From: CAZVLQ01 sp964628185
GTDB taxonomy: Bacteria; Pseudomonadota; Zetaproteobacteria; Mariprofundales; Mariprofundaceae
DNA length: 60,658 bases
Reading direction: 5' to 3'
NCBI GenBank assembly: GCA_964628185.1
Contig: CAZVLQ010000012.1
Coordinates: 1-60,658, forward strand
Part shown: piece by piece, positions 26,427-34,948 of the stretch
Layout of the letters: the number at the start of each line of letters is the position of its first letter
How positions within the stretch are numbered: the stretch's first letter is position 1
Position numbers and translations under genes: made by a program
Notes under the pieces: generated by a model
Told to the model about the DNA's origin: nothing
The model's input: the letters and a program-made list of their open reading frames with translations, nothing else
The model's database searches: none

Positions 26427-27161
26427 ATGAATAAGTTCTTCGCCATTCTTTTCACGCTCGCCATGCCCCTGCTGCTGGCCGCTTGCGCCAGTGCGCCCGT
26501 CGCCGAAAAGAGCGCCGCCGAGAAGGACTACGCCGAGGCCAGGCACATGCTGGACAAGGGTGAGTACGGCAAGGCCAACGAGTTTCTCGAGCACTACGGC
26601 AGCAAGCACCCGTACAGCCAGTACACCGTCCAGGCCGAATTATTGCGTATCTTCGCAGCGTACAAGAATGAGGAGTTTATCCTGTCCGAAACGCTGAGTG
26701 CTGAATTTGTGCGCCGCCACCCGCGCCATCCCAACGTGGACTATGCCTTGTACATGCTTGCCATGAGCCATTACAGGGAGTCATCCCCCTCCGAAAAGGA
26801 CCAGAGCCAGAGCCTTGCCGCCATCAACTCTTTCAAGCGCCTGCTCAGGGAACATCCAAAAAGTTCCTATGCCGTGGACGGCACCAGACGTCTGCAAAAG
26901 CTGTACAATACCCTGGCGAACCATGAGGTGAATGTCGGTAAATTTTATTTCAATCACAGCCGGTATGTGGCGGCGGCCAATCGTTTCCAGACCGTACTGG
27001 AAAAGTACCAGACCACGCCGGCCATCGAAGAAGCCCTGTATTACCTCGCGGCTTCCTTTGCCAGACTTGGCATCAAGGACGATGCCCGTAATTCCGCCCT
27101 GCTTCTGCGCCATAACTATCCAAAAAGCGAGTGGAGCCGCAAGGCTGCGCGTTTTCTGTAA
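26427..27161 (+). CDS. bamD: Outer membrane assembly lipoprotein BamD
   Basis: A 244-residue lipoprotein of the BAM complex that folds outer-membrane beta-barrels. It has a signal peptide with lipobox LLAACASA, then TPR-type helix pairs (AEARHMLDKGEYGKANEFLEHYGSKHPYSQYTVQAELLR, HPNVDYALYMLAMSHY, YVAAANRFQTVLEKYQ). A GTG codon directly precedes the ATG at 26427; either may be used. It follows pgeF by 64 bp and precedes an NTF2-like lipoprotein. Confidence 0.95.
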   Translation: MNKFFAILFTLAMPLLLAACASAPVAEKSAAEKDYAEARHMLDKGEYGKANEFLEHYGSKHPYSQYTVQAELLRIFAAYKNEEFILSETLSAEFVRRHPRHPNVDYALYMLAMSHYRESSPSEKDQSQSLAAINSFKRLLREHPKSSYAVDGTRRLQKLYNTLANHEVNVGKFYFNHSRYVAAANRFQTVLEKYQTTPAIEEALYYLAASFARLGIKDDARNSALLLRHNYPKSEWSRKAARFL

Positions 27162-27181
27162 CAGCAAGCCCTCCGTCAGGG

Positions 27182-27583
27182 ATGAAACAGACAAAATTAT
27201 TAATCTTTATCTGTCTTGTCGCAGCTGGCTGTAGCCAGCTTTCCAGGTCGGAAATCAACAACGTGCTGAATGCACGCAATACCGCCATCACGGCACGCGA
27301 TATCGCTGCATATTCCGACCTGATCGCCCCGAATTATCAGGATCACGGAAGCGGCAAGACGGAAGTAGTGGCCCGGATGACCCGCATGTTTGAGCGCTTT
27401 GACGCATTGGACATGCGTACGATCAACCGCGATATCTATCTTGTGGACGGGGATCATGCCGAATGCACGCAATCCTACCGCCTCAGGGCGTACGTGGACG
27501 ATCGCTGGCGCACCATGCTGCAACGCGAGGAGTTGTCGCTGGAGCGCACGCACGCCGGCTGGAAAATCAGCGCGGGGCTGTAG
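27182..27583 (+). CDS. NTF2-like lipoprotein, unknown function
   Basis: A 133-residue protein with a signal peptide and lipobox LVAAGCSQ, followed by an NTF2/SnoaL-like small domain (NVLNARNTAITARDIAAYSDLIAPNYQDHG, VDGDHAECTQSYRLRAYVDD, LERTHAGWKISAGL). Such folds serve as enzymes or ligand-binding domains, and a function cannot be assigned. I start at 27182 (MKQTKLLIFICL), where the signal peptide begins. It lies 20 bp after bamD and may share its transcript. Confidence 0.75.
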   Translation: MKQTKLLIFICLVAAGCSQLSRSEINNVLNARNTAITARDIAAYSDLIAPNYQDHGSGKTEVVARMTRMFERFDALDMRTINRDIYLVDGDHAECTQSYRLRAYVDDRWRTMLQREELSLERTHAGWKISAGL

Positions 27584-27840
27584 TTTATAAAGAACCATAC
27601 CCGGCAGACTGACGGAAGAAACAGCAACGGTACTGCCACCCAGGGAACTGCTGGCCGTGCCCGTCACGCGTACGGTCACCTGGGTGCGACAGGTCACGCC
27701 CAGGCTGAAAAGATCATTCCTGTACATCAGGGAAACATTCCCGCCCCAGCCGTCGCCATCGGCGTTCCGGGAAAGAATGGATAGATTGCCCCCTTCATAA
27801 CAAAGTAAAAGGGTATGCGGCGGTATTTGTGAGGTCCGGG

Positions 27841-29262
27841 TTAAAAGCGAAGCAGGAAACGTACGATACGACGCGTGCGATCCGAAAACAGAGCAGGCGT
27901 ATAAAAACTGCCGGCGATGCGTTTGTTCGCCTCGGACAGGGTTGGATAGGGGGCAATCACCCCCGCCATGGCGCCAATCTTCATTCTCCGGCTGACGGCC
28001 AGCGCCCAGGGAAGAATCAACTCGCCCGCATGCAGGCCGGCGATATCCGCCCCCAGAATAACACCCTTCTTCGTGGTCACAACCTTGATCATGCCTTCCG
28101 TACGCCGTTCGGCCTGAGCCCGGTCGTTTTCCGCAAAGGGCCACTTCAGCACCCGGATATTCTTTCCCTTCGCCATGGCATCCGCCTCGCTCATGCCGAC
28201 ATGGGCAAGCTCCGGATCGGTGTATGTCACCCAGGGTACGGCGGAATAATTCACCTTTGCCGGTAATTTGAATAATATGTTACGGATGACAATGCCTGCC
28301 TGATAGGCCGCCATATGCGTGAACTGATAGGGTCCGGCCACGTCGCCAATGGCGTAAATTCGCCGGTTGCTGGTACGCAGGTGCGTATCCACATCAATGC
28401 CTCGCGGCGAACAGGCCACGCCCGCCGCCTCCAGGTTCAGGCCGTCCACATTGGCCCGGCGCCCGGTTGCGATCAGTATATGTGAGCCGTGCACGCACTG
28501 TTTTCCCTCATCCGTATCACAAGAGATCGCGATGTCCGCATCCGTTTTCTCGATTTTCAGATTGCGCCCGCCTTCATAAAAGGCAATGCCTTCTCCCCGC
28601 AAACGCCCGATCACGATTTTCGCCAGTTCCGGATCATCCCTGATCAAAAGTCGCGCCACTTCCATCACCGTGACCTTTGCGCCCAGGCGACGATGGGCCT
28701 GAGCCATTTCCATACCAATGGGGCCACCGCCAATCACGACAAGATGATCCACCGTTGTCTTGTTGGCGAAAATATTTTCATTGGTGAAATAGTCCACGCC
28801 ATCCAGTCCCTCGATGGGCGGTACAAAGGGGGATGAGCCCGTCGCCACGACAAAATATCTGGCGCGGATACTCACGTTCCCCGCCTGCAGCGTTCGTCCG
28901 TCAATAAATTTTCCGGCTGCGCGTATCACCCTGACGCCCATGTCCTCAAAGCGCTTTTGTGAATCATTCGGTGCAATGTTTGCGATCACCTGATGCACAT
29001 GCCGGTTCACGCCGGCCCAGTCCACTGCCGGCTCCGGTGAGGCTATACCAAAATCATGCCCGTCACGCACGGCCTGCGCCTTCTCGGCCGCAGCCAGCAT
29101 CGCCTTGGACGGTACGCAGCCGGTATTCAGACAATCACCGCCCATTTCTCCCTTTTCAACCAGTGCCACCGAGGCGCCCATCCGGGACGCCCCCGCCGCT
29201 ACGGAGAGGCCGCCTGAACCGGCGCCGATCACGCAGACATCCACCTGCAACAGAGTACTCAC
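27841..29262 (-). CDS. FAD-dependent disulfide oxidoreductase (dihydrolipoyl dehydrogenase/MerA-like)
   Basis: A 473-residue flavoprotein of the pyridine nucleotide-disulfide class. It has an FAD motif GAGSGGLSVAAGA, redox-active cysteines in GGDCLNTGCVPSKA, an NAD(P)-binding GGGPIGMEMA, the second FAD motif IYAIGDVAG and the dimerisation domain. The usual C-terminal catalytic His of HPT is replaced: the sequence reads APYPTLSEANK. GTG start at 29262, overlapping the stop of the TVP38 gene (TAGTG). Pairing of such an enzyme with a TVP38/TMEM64 protein recurs in proteobacteria. It lacks an N-terminal MerA metal-binding domain, so mercury reduction is unlikely. Confidence 0.9.
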   Translation of the reverse strand: MSTLLQVDVCVIGAGSGGLSVAAGASRMGASVALVEKGEMGGDCLNTGCVPSKAMLAAAEKAQAVRDGHDFGIASPEPAVDWAGVNRHVHQVIANIAPNDSQKRFEDMGVRVIRAAGKFIDGRTLQAGNVSIRARYFVVATGSSPFVPPIEGLDGVDYFTNENIFANKTTVDHLVVIGGGPIGMEMAQAHRRLGAKVTVMEVARLLIRDDPELAKIVIGRLRGEGIAFYEGGRNLKIEKTDADIAISCDTDEGKQCVHGSHILIATGRRANVDGLNLEAAGVACSPRGIDVDTHLRTSNRRIYAIGDVAGPYQFTHMAAYQAGIVIRNILFKLPAKVNYSAVPWVTYTDPELAHVGMSEADAMAKGKNIRVLKWPFAENDRAQAERRTEGMIKVVTTKKGVILGADIAGLHAGELILPWALAVSRRMKIGAMAGVIAPYPTLSEANKRIAGSFYTPALFSDRTRRIVRFLLRF

Positions 29263-29939
29263 TAATTCCCCCCAGCCGGGTTGCGTTTTCCCCTCATCTT
29301 CTTGTAAATCACGGGCACCAGGGCCAGAAGCGCGAGCCCGACAAGCGCCGCAATCATTTGTGGCGTCATAACACCGGAAAGGGAAAAATTCACGCCTCGA
29401 TCGAACACGCTGCCCAGACCCGCACCGACCAGCGCATAAACATATGTGCCCGGCATGATACCGAAAAATGTCGCGATCAGGTACGTGCGCAGGGAAACGC
29501 CGAGAAAGGCCGGCGCGAGATTGACCAGAAAAAACGGAAACAGGGGAATCAGGCGTAGCACAAACATATAACTGAGCGCGTTTTCCTCAAATCCCGCCTG
29601 CATCTTTCTGATGGCCGGGCCCGCCCTGGCCAGCAGATAATCCCCCAGGGATGTTTTGGCGATCAGAAACAGGGCCGTGGCCCCCAGCGTGGCGCCCGTC
29701 ACGGCCCAGGTTCCTCCCGCTGCGGCGCCGAACAGAAACCCGCCGCTGATGGTCATCACCGCACCGCCGGGCAGTGAAAAGGCAACGACGATGATATACG
29801 CCAGTATATAGATGACGGGAGCAAGCAGGCCATGTGCGGCCACCCAGTCCAGCAACAGGGTGCGATGCTCCCTCAGCGCCTGAAAACTCAGGTATCGGTC
29901 CAGACCAAGGGCGAAAAAAACCGCAAGCCCGCCCAGCAA
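29262..29939 (-). CDS. TVP38/TMEM64 family membrane protein
   Basis: About 225 residues from the TTG at 29939, with the SNARE-associated/DedA-like domain: VVAFSLPGGAVMTISGGFLFGAAAGGTWAVTGATLGATALFLIAK, then LRLIPLFPFFLVNLAPAFLGVSLRTYLIATFFGIMPGT. The homologous reading continues upstream without an ATG (THKSRFSWRRFLPVLLLLGG), and the nearest ribosome-like AAGGAG is followed in frame by a CTG, so the true start may be further upstream. The reading runs back towards a family A repeat that ends at 30017. It is coupled to the flavoprotein gene downstream. Confidence 0.85.
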   Translation of the reverse strand: MLGGLAVFFALGLDRYLSFQALREHRTLLLDWVAAHGLLAPVIYILAYIIVVAFSLPGGAVMTISGGFLFGAAAGGTWAVTGATLGATALFLIAKTSLGDYLLARAGPAIRKMQAGFEENALSYMFVLRLIPLFPFFLVNLAPAFLGVSLRTYLIATFFGIMPGTYVYALVGAGLGSVFDRGVNFSLSGVMTPQMIAALVGLALLALVPVIYKKMRGKRNPAGGN

Positions 29940-29979
29940 CAGCAGGACAGGCAGAAAACGCCTCCATGAGAATCGTGAT

Positions 29980-29998
29980 TTGTGTGTAAAGGTCAGGG
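29980..29998. repeat. 19-bp sequence also found at 7733-7751
   Basis: Second exact copy of TTGTGTGTAAAGGTCAGGG. Relative to the gene it precedes (TVP38, minus strand) it is in the opposite orientation to the copy before tgt. Confidence 0.5.
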
Positions 29999-30016
29999 CA
30001 AGGCTCCTTGAATGAA

Positions 30017-30267
30017 CTAGCCCGCATATTGCATGAAGGCGGACATCTGATGGACAGGATATTACATTATATCAATGGCCTACACAGAACCAGGCCACCT
30101 TATCCGTGGTTACGCTTTGTCCTATCCGGTTTCAGACCCGATCAGGCTCGGCATCCTGGCCGCTCGGCCTCAAACCATAGCTACGGCTATGCTTTTTCGC
30201 CCGATCAACCAGCCTGCCGAGCCTGCTCAAGCCTGAATTCCGAATCCTTCATGCAATATACGGGCTA
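30017..30267. repeat. Full-length family A palindromic element (MITE-like)
   Basis: A 251-bp element bounded by inverted ends of about 23 bp: CTAGCCCGCATATTGCATGA... on the left, and on the right the complement of CTAGCCCGTATATTGCATGA. It carries internal inverted repeats (CAGGCTCGGCA / TGCCGAGCCTG, and CATAGC-TACG-GCTATG). It is nearly identical, in inverse orientation, to the copy at 35692-35943. No open frame of significance lies inside. Together with its flanks it accounts for most of the 424-bp gap between TVP38 and the next gene. Confidence 0.85.
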
Positions 30268-30363
30268 GCCTGTTTGGTCGAAAGCATGCGCGCCTTGTTA
30301 CAGGCGCACAAGCCCGTCATTTGGTCAATATCGCTCGGAAGCCTGTATGCAGGCCCGGCCAGG

Positions 30364-30573
30364 TTATGCAGCCAGGCCCTCTTCGATATCCGACACTTCC
30401 GCGCCGGCGGCGCCGGCGGCCCTGAACACATAGGGCCAGAAACAAGCCTCCCGGACGAAATAAGAGGACTTGCCGCCCTGCCGTACAAGGATGCCGCCGG
30501 AAACAACATTCACATCAATCCCGTCAATGCGGGAGAACGACCGGGCGATCCGGCGTGCGCGTCTGCTGTCCAT
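30364..30573 (-). CDS. Small hypothetical protein
   Basis: A 69-residue protein starting at an ATG with a strong AAGGAGG ribosome site. The sequence (MDSRRARRIARSFSRIDGID, then VNVVSGGILVRQGGKSSYFV) is basic at the N-terminus and has no membrane segment. It ends with an acidic tail. I do not recognise a family. It stands alone, about 100 bp from the lipoprotein gene on the same strand. The ribosome site is the main support; treat it as a probable gene. Confidence 0.45.
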   Translation of the reverse strand: MDSRRARRIARSFSRIDGIDVNVVSGGILVRQGGKSSYFVREACFWPYVFRAAGAAGAEVSDIEEGLAA

Positions 30574-30670
30574 GACAACCTCCTTGCCAATCAGCGATAA
30601 TGTTCTTATCGCATCAATCAACCTGAGCTTAAGTCCGGCACCGTCATTTCACCATGATTCAGGTCACAAT

Positions 30671-31042
30671 TTATAATGCTTTTACAAACACCAGCGGGCG
30701 ATCTTCCCTGTCCGGCACGGTCACGCGCATACTGTGATCGCCCTGCTTCCATTCAATGGAAATCGGCCCCAGCCACACATCGCCGGAGGCAATGCCGATA
30801 CGCCTGTCTTTCAACAGTTCGAAGGATGAAATGAAGCTGATCGGCGGATCACGGTCGAACAGACGAACCATCACCGTTCCATCCCTGTAAAATCTGAGGG
30901 ATGAGGTTCCGTCCACCTGCCGCCAGTCCCCCGCGATGGCCATAAGCATGTCCTGTGTCATCGGCGGACTTGTATCACAACCGCTCAGTATCGGCAGCAG
31001 CGCCAGTATGAGTGGTACAAACAGACGTGTGTTCAGGCTCAA
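30671..31042 (-). CDS. Small lipoprotein, unknown function
   Basis: A 123-residue protein with a signal peptide and lipobox ILSGCDTS, then a compact, beta-rich domain (IAGDWRQVDGTSSLRFYRDGTVMVRLFD, ISIEWKQGDHSMRVTVPDRED) that resembles short lipocalin-like or DUF-type secreted domains. The start is TTG at 31042, overlapping the valS stop (TTGA), so it is translationally coupled to valS. No family name can be given with confidence. Confidence 0.7.
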   Translation of the reverse strand: MSLNTRLFVPLILALLPILSGCDTSPPMTQDMLMAIAGDWRQVDGTSSLRFYRDGTVMVRLFDRDPPISFISSFELLKDRRIGIASGDVWLGPISIEWKQGDHSMRVTVPDREDRPLVFVKAL

Positions 31043-34000
31043 CGAAGCGATTCCAGCCGCTCAACGGCCGCGCTGATTTCCGCCTGCCTTGCGCGCAGAT
31101 CATCAAGCTCGGCCTCGGCCCGGGCAACAACCTCCGCCGGTGCTTTCTCCCTGTACCGGGGGTTGCCGATCCGGGTCTCAAGCCGGGCGACGTCCTTGTC
31201 CAGCCTGGACCGGGCCTTCCCCAGCCTGGCCAGTTCCTCTTCCACATCGACCAGTCCCGCCAGCGGCACATACACCGTCGCCTCGCCCAGCGGCGCCACG
31301 GCCGCATGCCTGAGTTCCGCACCATCCTCCAGCCATTCAAGCCGCTCAAGCCGTGCCAGGGCGCTGATGGTGGCCGCATGCGCGACCAGGATATCGCGCA
31401 TGCCGGAAGAACAGGACACGGCGGCCGCAATACGTCTGCCCGGAGCAATGTTCATTTCTCCCCGGATCGAGCGAATGCCGGACACCACCTCCATCACATG
31501 CCGCATGCGCCGGGATGCCTGCTCGAACGCCTCCCCGCCCCGGCCCTGAGCCGGCCACGCCGATGTCACCAGGCGAGCGTCCTCGCCATGCAGGGTCTGC
31601 CACAGGGCCTCCGAAATATAGGGACACATCGGATGCAACAGCCGTAGCCATCCATCCAGCGCCGTCAACATTGTAACCCGCGTTTCCCGCCTGGCGGCCT
31701 CATCATCGCCATAAAGCGCCACCTTGGCCGCCTCGACATACCAGTCGCAATAAACACCCCAGACGAAGCCGTACAGGCTCGCCGCCGCCTCATTGAAGCG
31801 ATACTCCTCCAGGGCCTGACTCACCTCGCGCGCACATGCGTCAAGCTCAAACAGAACCCAGCGATTGATATCCGAGGCGGGCATGAATGCCGCATCCGGC
31901 GCGGCGTCAGCCCGGTTCATGAATACAAACCGCGCCGCGTTCCATATCTTGTTCATGAAATTGCGATTGGCGGCGATACGGCCCGCGTCCAGTTTGACAT
32001 CCCGTCCCGGCGTCGCCATATGCGTCAGCGTGAAACGCAGGGCGTCGACACCGTAGCGATCCGCCATTTCCAGCGGATCCACGACATTGCCCCTGGATTT
32101 GCTCATCTTCTGGCCTTCGGCATCGCGGATCAGGGCATGGATGTAGACATCACGGAAGGGAACCTCGCCGGTGAACTTCAGACCCATCATGATCATGCGG
32201 GCGACCCAGAAGAAAATGATATCGAAGCCTGTCACCAGTACGCTGGTCGGATAGAAGGCTTCCAGTTCCCGGGTCCGCGCGGGCCAGCCCAGGGTTGAGA
32301 ATGGCCACAGCCCGGATGAAAACCATGTATCCAGCACATCCTCGTCCTGGCGGAGATGCGTCCCGCCGCAATCCTCGCAGCATTCCGGCGTTTCCCGCGC
32401 CACGGTGATATGATCGCAGTTATCGCAGTACCAGGCCGGGATACGGTGTCCCCACCACAACTGGCGGGAAATACACCAGTCCTGGATGTTGCGCATCCAT
32501 TCGAAATAGGTCTTTTCCCAGTGCTGCGGCACGAAACGGATATCACCGTTTTCCACCGCACGGATGGCCGGCTCCGCCAGCGGCTTGATATCAATAAACC
32601 ACTGATCGGTCAGATAGGGTTCCAGAACGGCATGCGAGCGGTCTCCACGGCCGATCGGATGCGAGTGCTCTTCAATTTTGTGCAGCAGGCCTTCAGCGTC
32701 GAGATCGGCCACGATGTACTCGCGTGCTTCATAACGCTCCATGCCGCGATATTTTTCAGGGATAAAATCATCATCCACGATATGCGCCCGTGGCGTCAGG
32801 ATATTCAGCATCGGCAGATCGTGACGCTTGCCCAGTTCGTAGTCGTTAAAATCATGCGCCGGCGTAATCTTGACGCAACCGGTGCCGAAATCAGGATCGA
32901 CAAAGGAATCGGCGAGCACGGGAATGGCGCGACCGCATAACGGCAGGTTCAGTTTCCTGCCGATCAGGTGGCTGTAGCGCGCATCATCAGGGTGCACGGC
33001 TACGGCCGTATCCCCCAGCATGGTTTCGGGACGCGTGGTGGCAATCGTGACGTACGTCTGTTCATCGGACGAGGCATCGGCAAGCGGGTAGCGAATGTGC
33101 CATAAGTGCCCCGCTTCTTCTTCATGCACAACTTCCAGATCGGAAACCGCCGTTTCAAGCACCGGATCCCAGTTCACCAGCCGCTTGCCGCGATAGATCA
33201 GCCCCTCTTCATGCAGGCGCACGAATACCTCGCGCACGGCCTTCGAAAGTCCTTCATCCAGCGTGAAACGTTCACGTGACCAGTCACAGGAACAACCCAG
33301 TCGCTTGAGCTGGTCAATAATGGCGCCCCCGGATTTCTCCTTCCATTCCCACACACGGTCCAGAAACTGATCCCGCCCCAGTTCCCGACGGTGCAACCCT
33401 TCCCCGTCGAGCAGCCGCTCCACCACCATTTGCGTGGCGATGCCGGCATGATCGGTACCCGGCTGCCACAATGTGGATTTGCCCTGCATGCGCTGCCAGC
33501 GAATGAGGATATCCTGCAGCGTATAGGAAAAGGCATGGCCCATATGCAGGGTGCCGGTTACATTCGGCGGCGGAATGACGATACAATAGGCTCCGTCTCC
33601 CCTGCCCGGCGTAAAGGCATCGGAATTCAGCCATTGATCGGAAACCGCGGGCTCCACCACCTGCGGCTCATAGGTTTTTGCCAACTCGGATATATGATCG
33701 GTCATCTTCTTTCCCTGAGAATCGCCCGTGGGCGTTTGTTGCCGGCCGGGCGGGTGCGCGGATGTCTTCCCTTCCGTCATTCCGGGTGACGGCTTCTGTA
33801 AGCGCTTTGCAAGGCGATCGGAAATGTGGCGCACCAGTTCGTCGAATTTTTCATCACTCAGCGCATTGGCCTGCGCAAGCACCCTGCCTACATCCTCATC
33901 CGTGCTGGCCGGCGGCATGTCCCGCTCCGGAATGACGGTATCACCGGTCTGTCCGCGTGCATTATCCACGAGCATGTCTTCGCTGAGCAGGATGCGGCGC

Positions 34001-34257
34001 ACCGGCGGTGCTCCCCTTCCGGCCGAATGCATTTTCCATGCCTGCCTTTCCTCATCCGGCAACATTGGCGCCGCATCATCCATTCCGAGCGGAGCGGATG
34101 CGGTAAGCACCGTATCCGCTCCGGCCTTTTTCCCCGGCCCCGTCCCGGCAACACCTTTTCCCCCGTCAGCGGAAGAGCCGGAATTACCCCCGTCACCTTC
34201 CTTCAGGAGGCGATCCATGTTGTCAAAAATGTCGTCAATACTGGAATCACCGGCCAT
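31039..34257 (-). CDS. valS: Valyl-tRNA synthetase with a PopZ-like N-terminal extension
   Basis: An ORF of 1072 residues. From about residue 185 (MTDHISELAKTYEPQ, 33705) it is a normal class I ValRS: PPPNVTGTLHMGHAF with the HIGH motif, an editing domain, KMSKSRGN, an anticodon-binding domain and a C-terminal coiled coil (ARLGKARSRLDKDVARLETRI). The first 184 residues are extra: an acidic helix SSIDDIFDNMDRLLKE, a long Gly/Pro/Asp-rich linker, a conserved-looking RRILLSEDMLVDN, and a helix SDEKFDELVRHISDRLAKRL. This layout recalls PopZ (DUF2497), whose gene commonly sits directly upstream of valS in Alphaproteobacteria. Either a true fusion or an in-frame leader. The Met at 33705 could also be used alone; a purine-rich stretch precedes it. 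Confidence 0.93.
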   Translation of the reverse strand: MAGDSSIDDIFDNMDRLLKEGDGGNSGSSADGGKGVAGTGPGKKAGADTVLTASAPLGMDDAAPMLPDEERQAWKMHSAGRGAPPVRRILLSEDMLVDNARGQTGDTVIPERDMPPASTDEDVGRVLAQANALSDEKFDELVRHISDRLAKRLQKPSPGMTEGKTSAHPPGRQQTPTGDSQGKKMTDHISELAKTYEPQVVEPAVSDQWLNSDAFTPGRGDGAYCIVIPPPNVTGTLHMGHAFSYTLQDILIRWQRMQGKSTLWQPGTDHAGIATQMVVERLLDGEGLHRRELGRDQFLDRVWEWKEKSGGAIIDQLKRLGCSCDWSRERFTLDEGLSKAVREVFVRLHEEGLIYRGKRLVNWDPVLETAVSDLEVVHEEEAGHLWHIRYPLADASSDEQTYVTIATTRPETMLGDTAVAVHPDDARYSHLIGRKLNLPLCGRAIPVLADSFVDPDFGTGCVKITPAHDFNDYELGKRHDLPMLNILTPRAHIVDDDFIPEKYRGMERYEAREYIVADLDAEGLLHKIEEHSHPIGRGDRSHAVLEPYLTDQWFIDIKPLAEPAIRAVENGDIRFVPQHWEKTYFEWMRNIQDWCISRQLWWGHRIPAWYCDNCDHITVARETPECCEDCGGTHLRQDEDVLDTWFSSGLWPFSTLGWPARTRELEAFYPTSVLVTGFDIIFFWVARMIMMGLKFTGEVPFRDVYIHALIRDAEGQKMSKSRGNVVDPLEMADRYGVDALRFTLTHMATPGRDVKLDAGRIAANRNFMNKIWNAARFVFMNRADAAPDAAFMPASDINRWVLFELDACAREVSQALEEYRFNEAAASLYGFVWGVYCDWYVEAAKVALYGDDEAARRETRVTMLTALDGWLRLLHPMCPYISEALWQTLHGEDARLVTSAWPAQGRGGEAFEQASRRMRHVMEVVSGIRSIRGEMNIAPGRRIAAAVSCSSGMRDILVAHAATISALARLERLEWLEDGAELRHAAVAPLGEATVYVPLAGLVDVEEELARLGKARSRLDKDVARLETRIGNPRYREKAPAEVVARAEAELDDLRARQAEISAAVERLESLR

Positions 34258-34315
34258 GCATGCATGTTACGGAAGCCGGTGATATTGGCAAACACTCCGG
34301 ACTGTATACAGGAAC

Positions 34316-34472
34316 TTACCATGAATTGCATGAAGGATTCGGAATTCGGGCTTGAGCAGGCTGGTTGATCGGGCAGTCCAGGGATCAGGGGTCAGATAAC
34401 CTGATTCTTTTCTGTCTACTGTCTACTGCCTACAGTCTTCTGGAACATGTCCGCCTTCATGCAATATGTGGG
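34316..34472. repeat. Family A element with an interior replaced by family B repeats
   Basis: Both ends match family A (left: ATTGCATGAAGGATTCGG; right: CCGCCTTCATGCAATATG), but the middle of the element is missing. Instead it carries CTGTCTACTGTCTACTGCC at about 34411-34440, which is family B type. It lies between valS and holC and appears to be a chimera of the two families. Confidence 0.7.
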
Positions 34473-34510
34473 CCAGGAGCCTGCCGGGTTGGGAATGGTC
34501 TGTACCGGCA

Positions 34511-34948
34511 TTACTGCCGTTTTTTTGATCCCAGATAGCAGGGGCTCAGGCCCAGTTGCCGGTAGCTGCGGAACCGCTCGCGCGAAGCCTGCATCAGCGG
34601 CTCACTCCACGCATCGACAAAATCCACCAGCGACGAAAATCCATTCAGATCGGGGGGCACCTCACGTGTTCCGTTGATCAGCACCTCAGGCTGGTTGTCG
34701 CGGCATATTTCCAGCGCCAGCAGAATGGGCTGCTCGGCATTTTCCTCTCCATTACCCACCACGCCATGCGCCAGAAAGGATTCCGGATGCACCGTCCACA
34801 GGCGTTCATCCAGTTTGGCCATAAAACCGGGATCAGGACACAGAATCAGCACATGCGGCATCAGGCGTCCGCGCCGAAGCAGCAGGCGGGCGATTCCCTC
34901 CACCCGGTCCGGCTCATCCAGCCGTTCAAAATAAACTTTAGCGTCCAA
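34511..34948 (-). CDS. holC: DNA polymerase III chi subunit
   Basis: A 145-residue HolC-type protein, the clamp-loader accessory that binds SSB. Family features: VYFERLDEPDRVEGIARLLLRRG, VLILCPDPGFMAKLDERLWT, PILLALEICRDNQPEVLINGT, and an FSSLVDFVDAW block. The start is TTG at 34948, inside the last codons of the PAP2 gene. holC beside valS and pepA is a long-known neighbourhood, here interrupted by repeats and a PAP2 gene. Confidence 0.88.
   Translation of the reverse strand: MDAKVYFERLDEPDRVEGIARLLLRRGRLMPHVLILCPDPGFMAKLDERLWTVHPESFLAHGVVGNGEENAEQPILLALEICRDNQPEVLINGTREVPPDLNGFSSLVDFVDAWSEPLMQASRERFRSYRQLGLSPCYLGSKKRQ

Noticed and set aside
27584..27840. Minus-strand open frame between the NTF2-like lipoprotein and the flavoprotein, with Ser/Thr/Val-rich, secreted-looking translation
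   Set aside because: No start codon with ribosome site, and it runs through both neighbouring genes without its own ends; could be a remnant, but not supported.
27841..29262. Mercuric reductase (merA)
   Set aside because: No N-terminal heavy-metal domain, no C-terminal vicinal Cys pair and no mer genes nearby.
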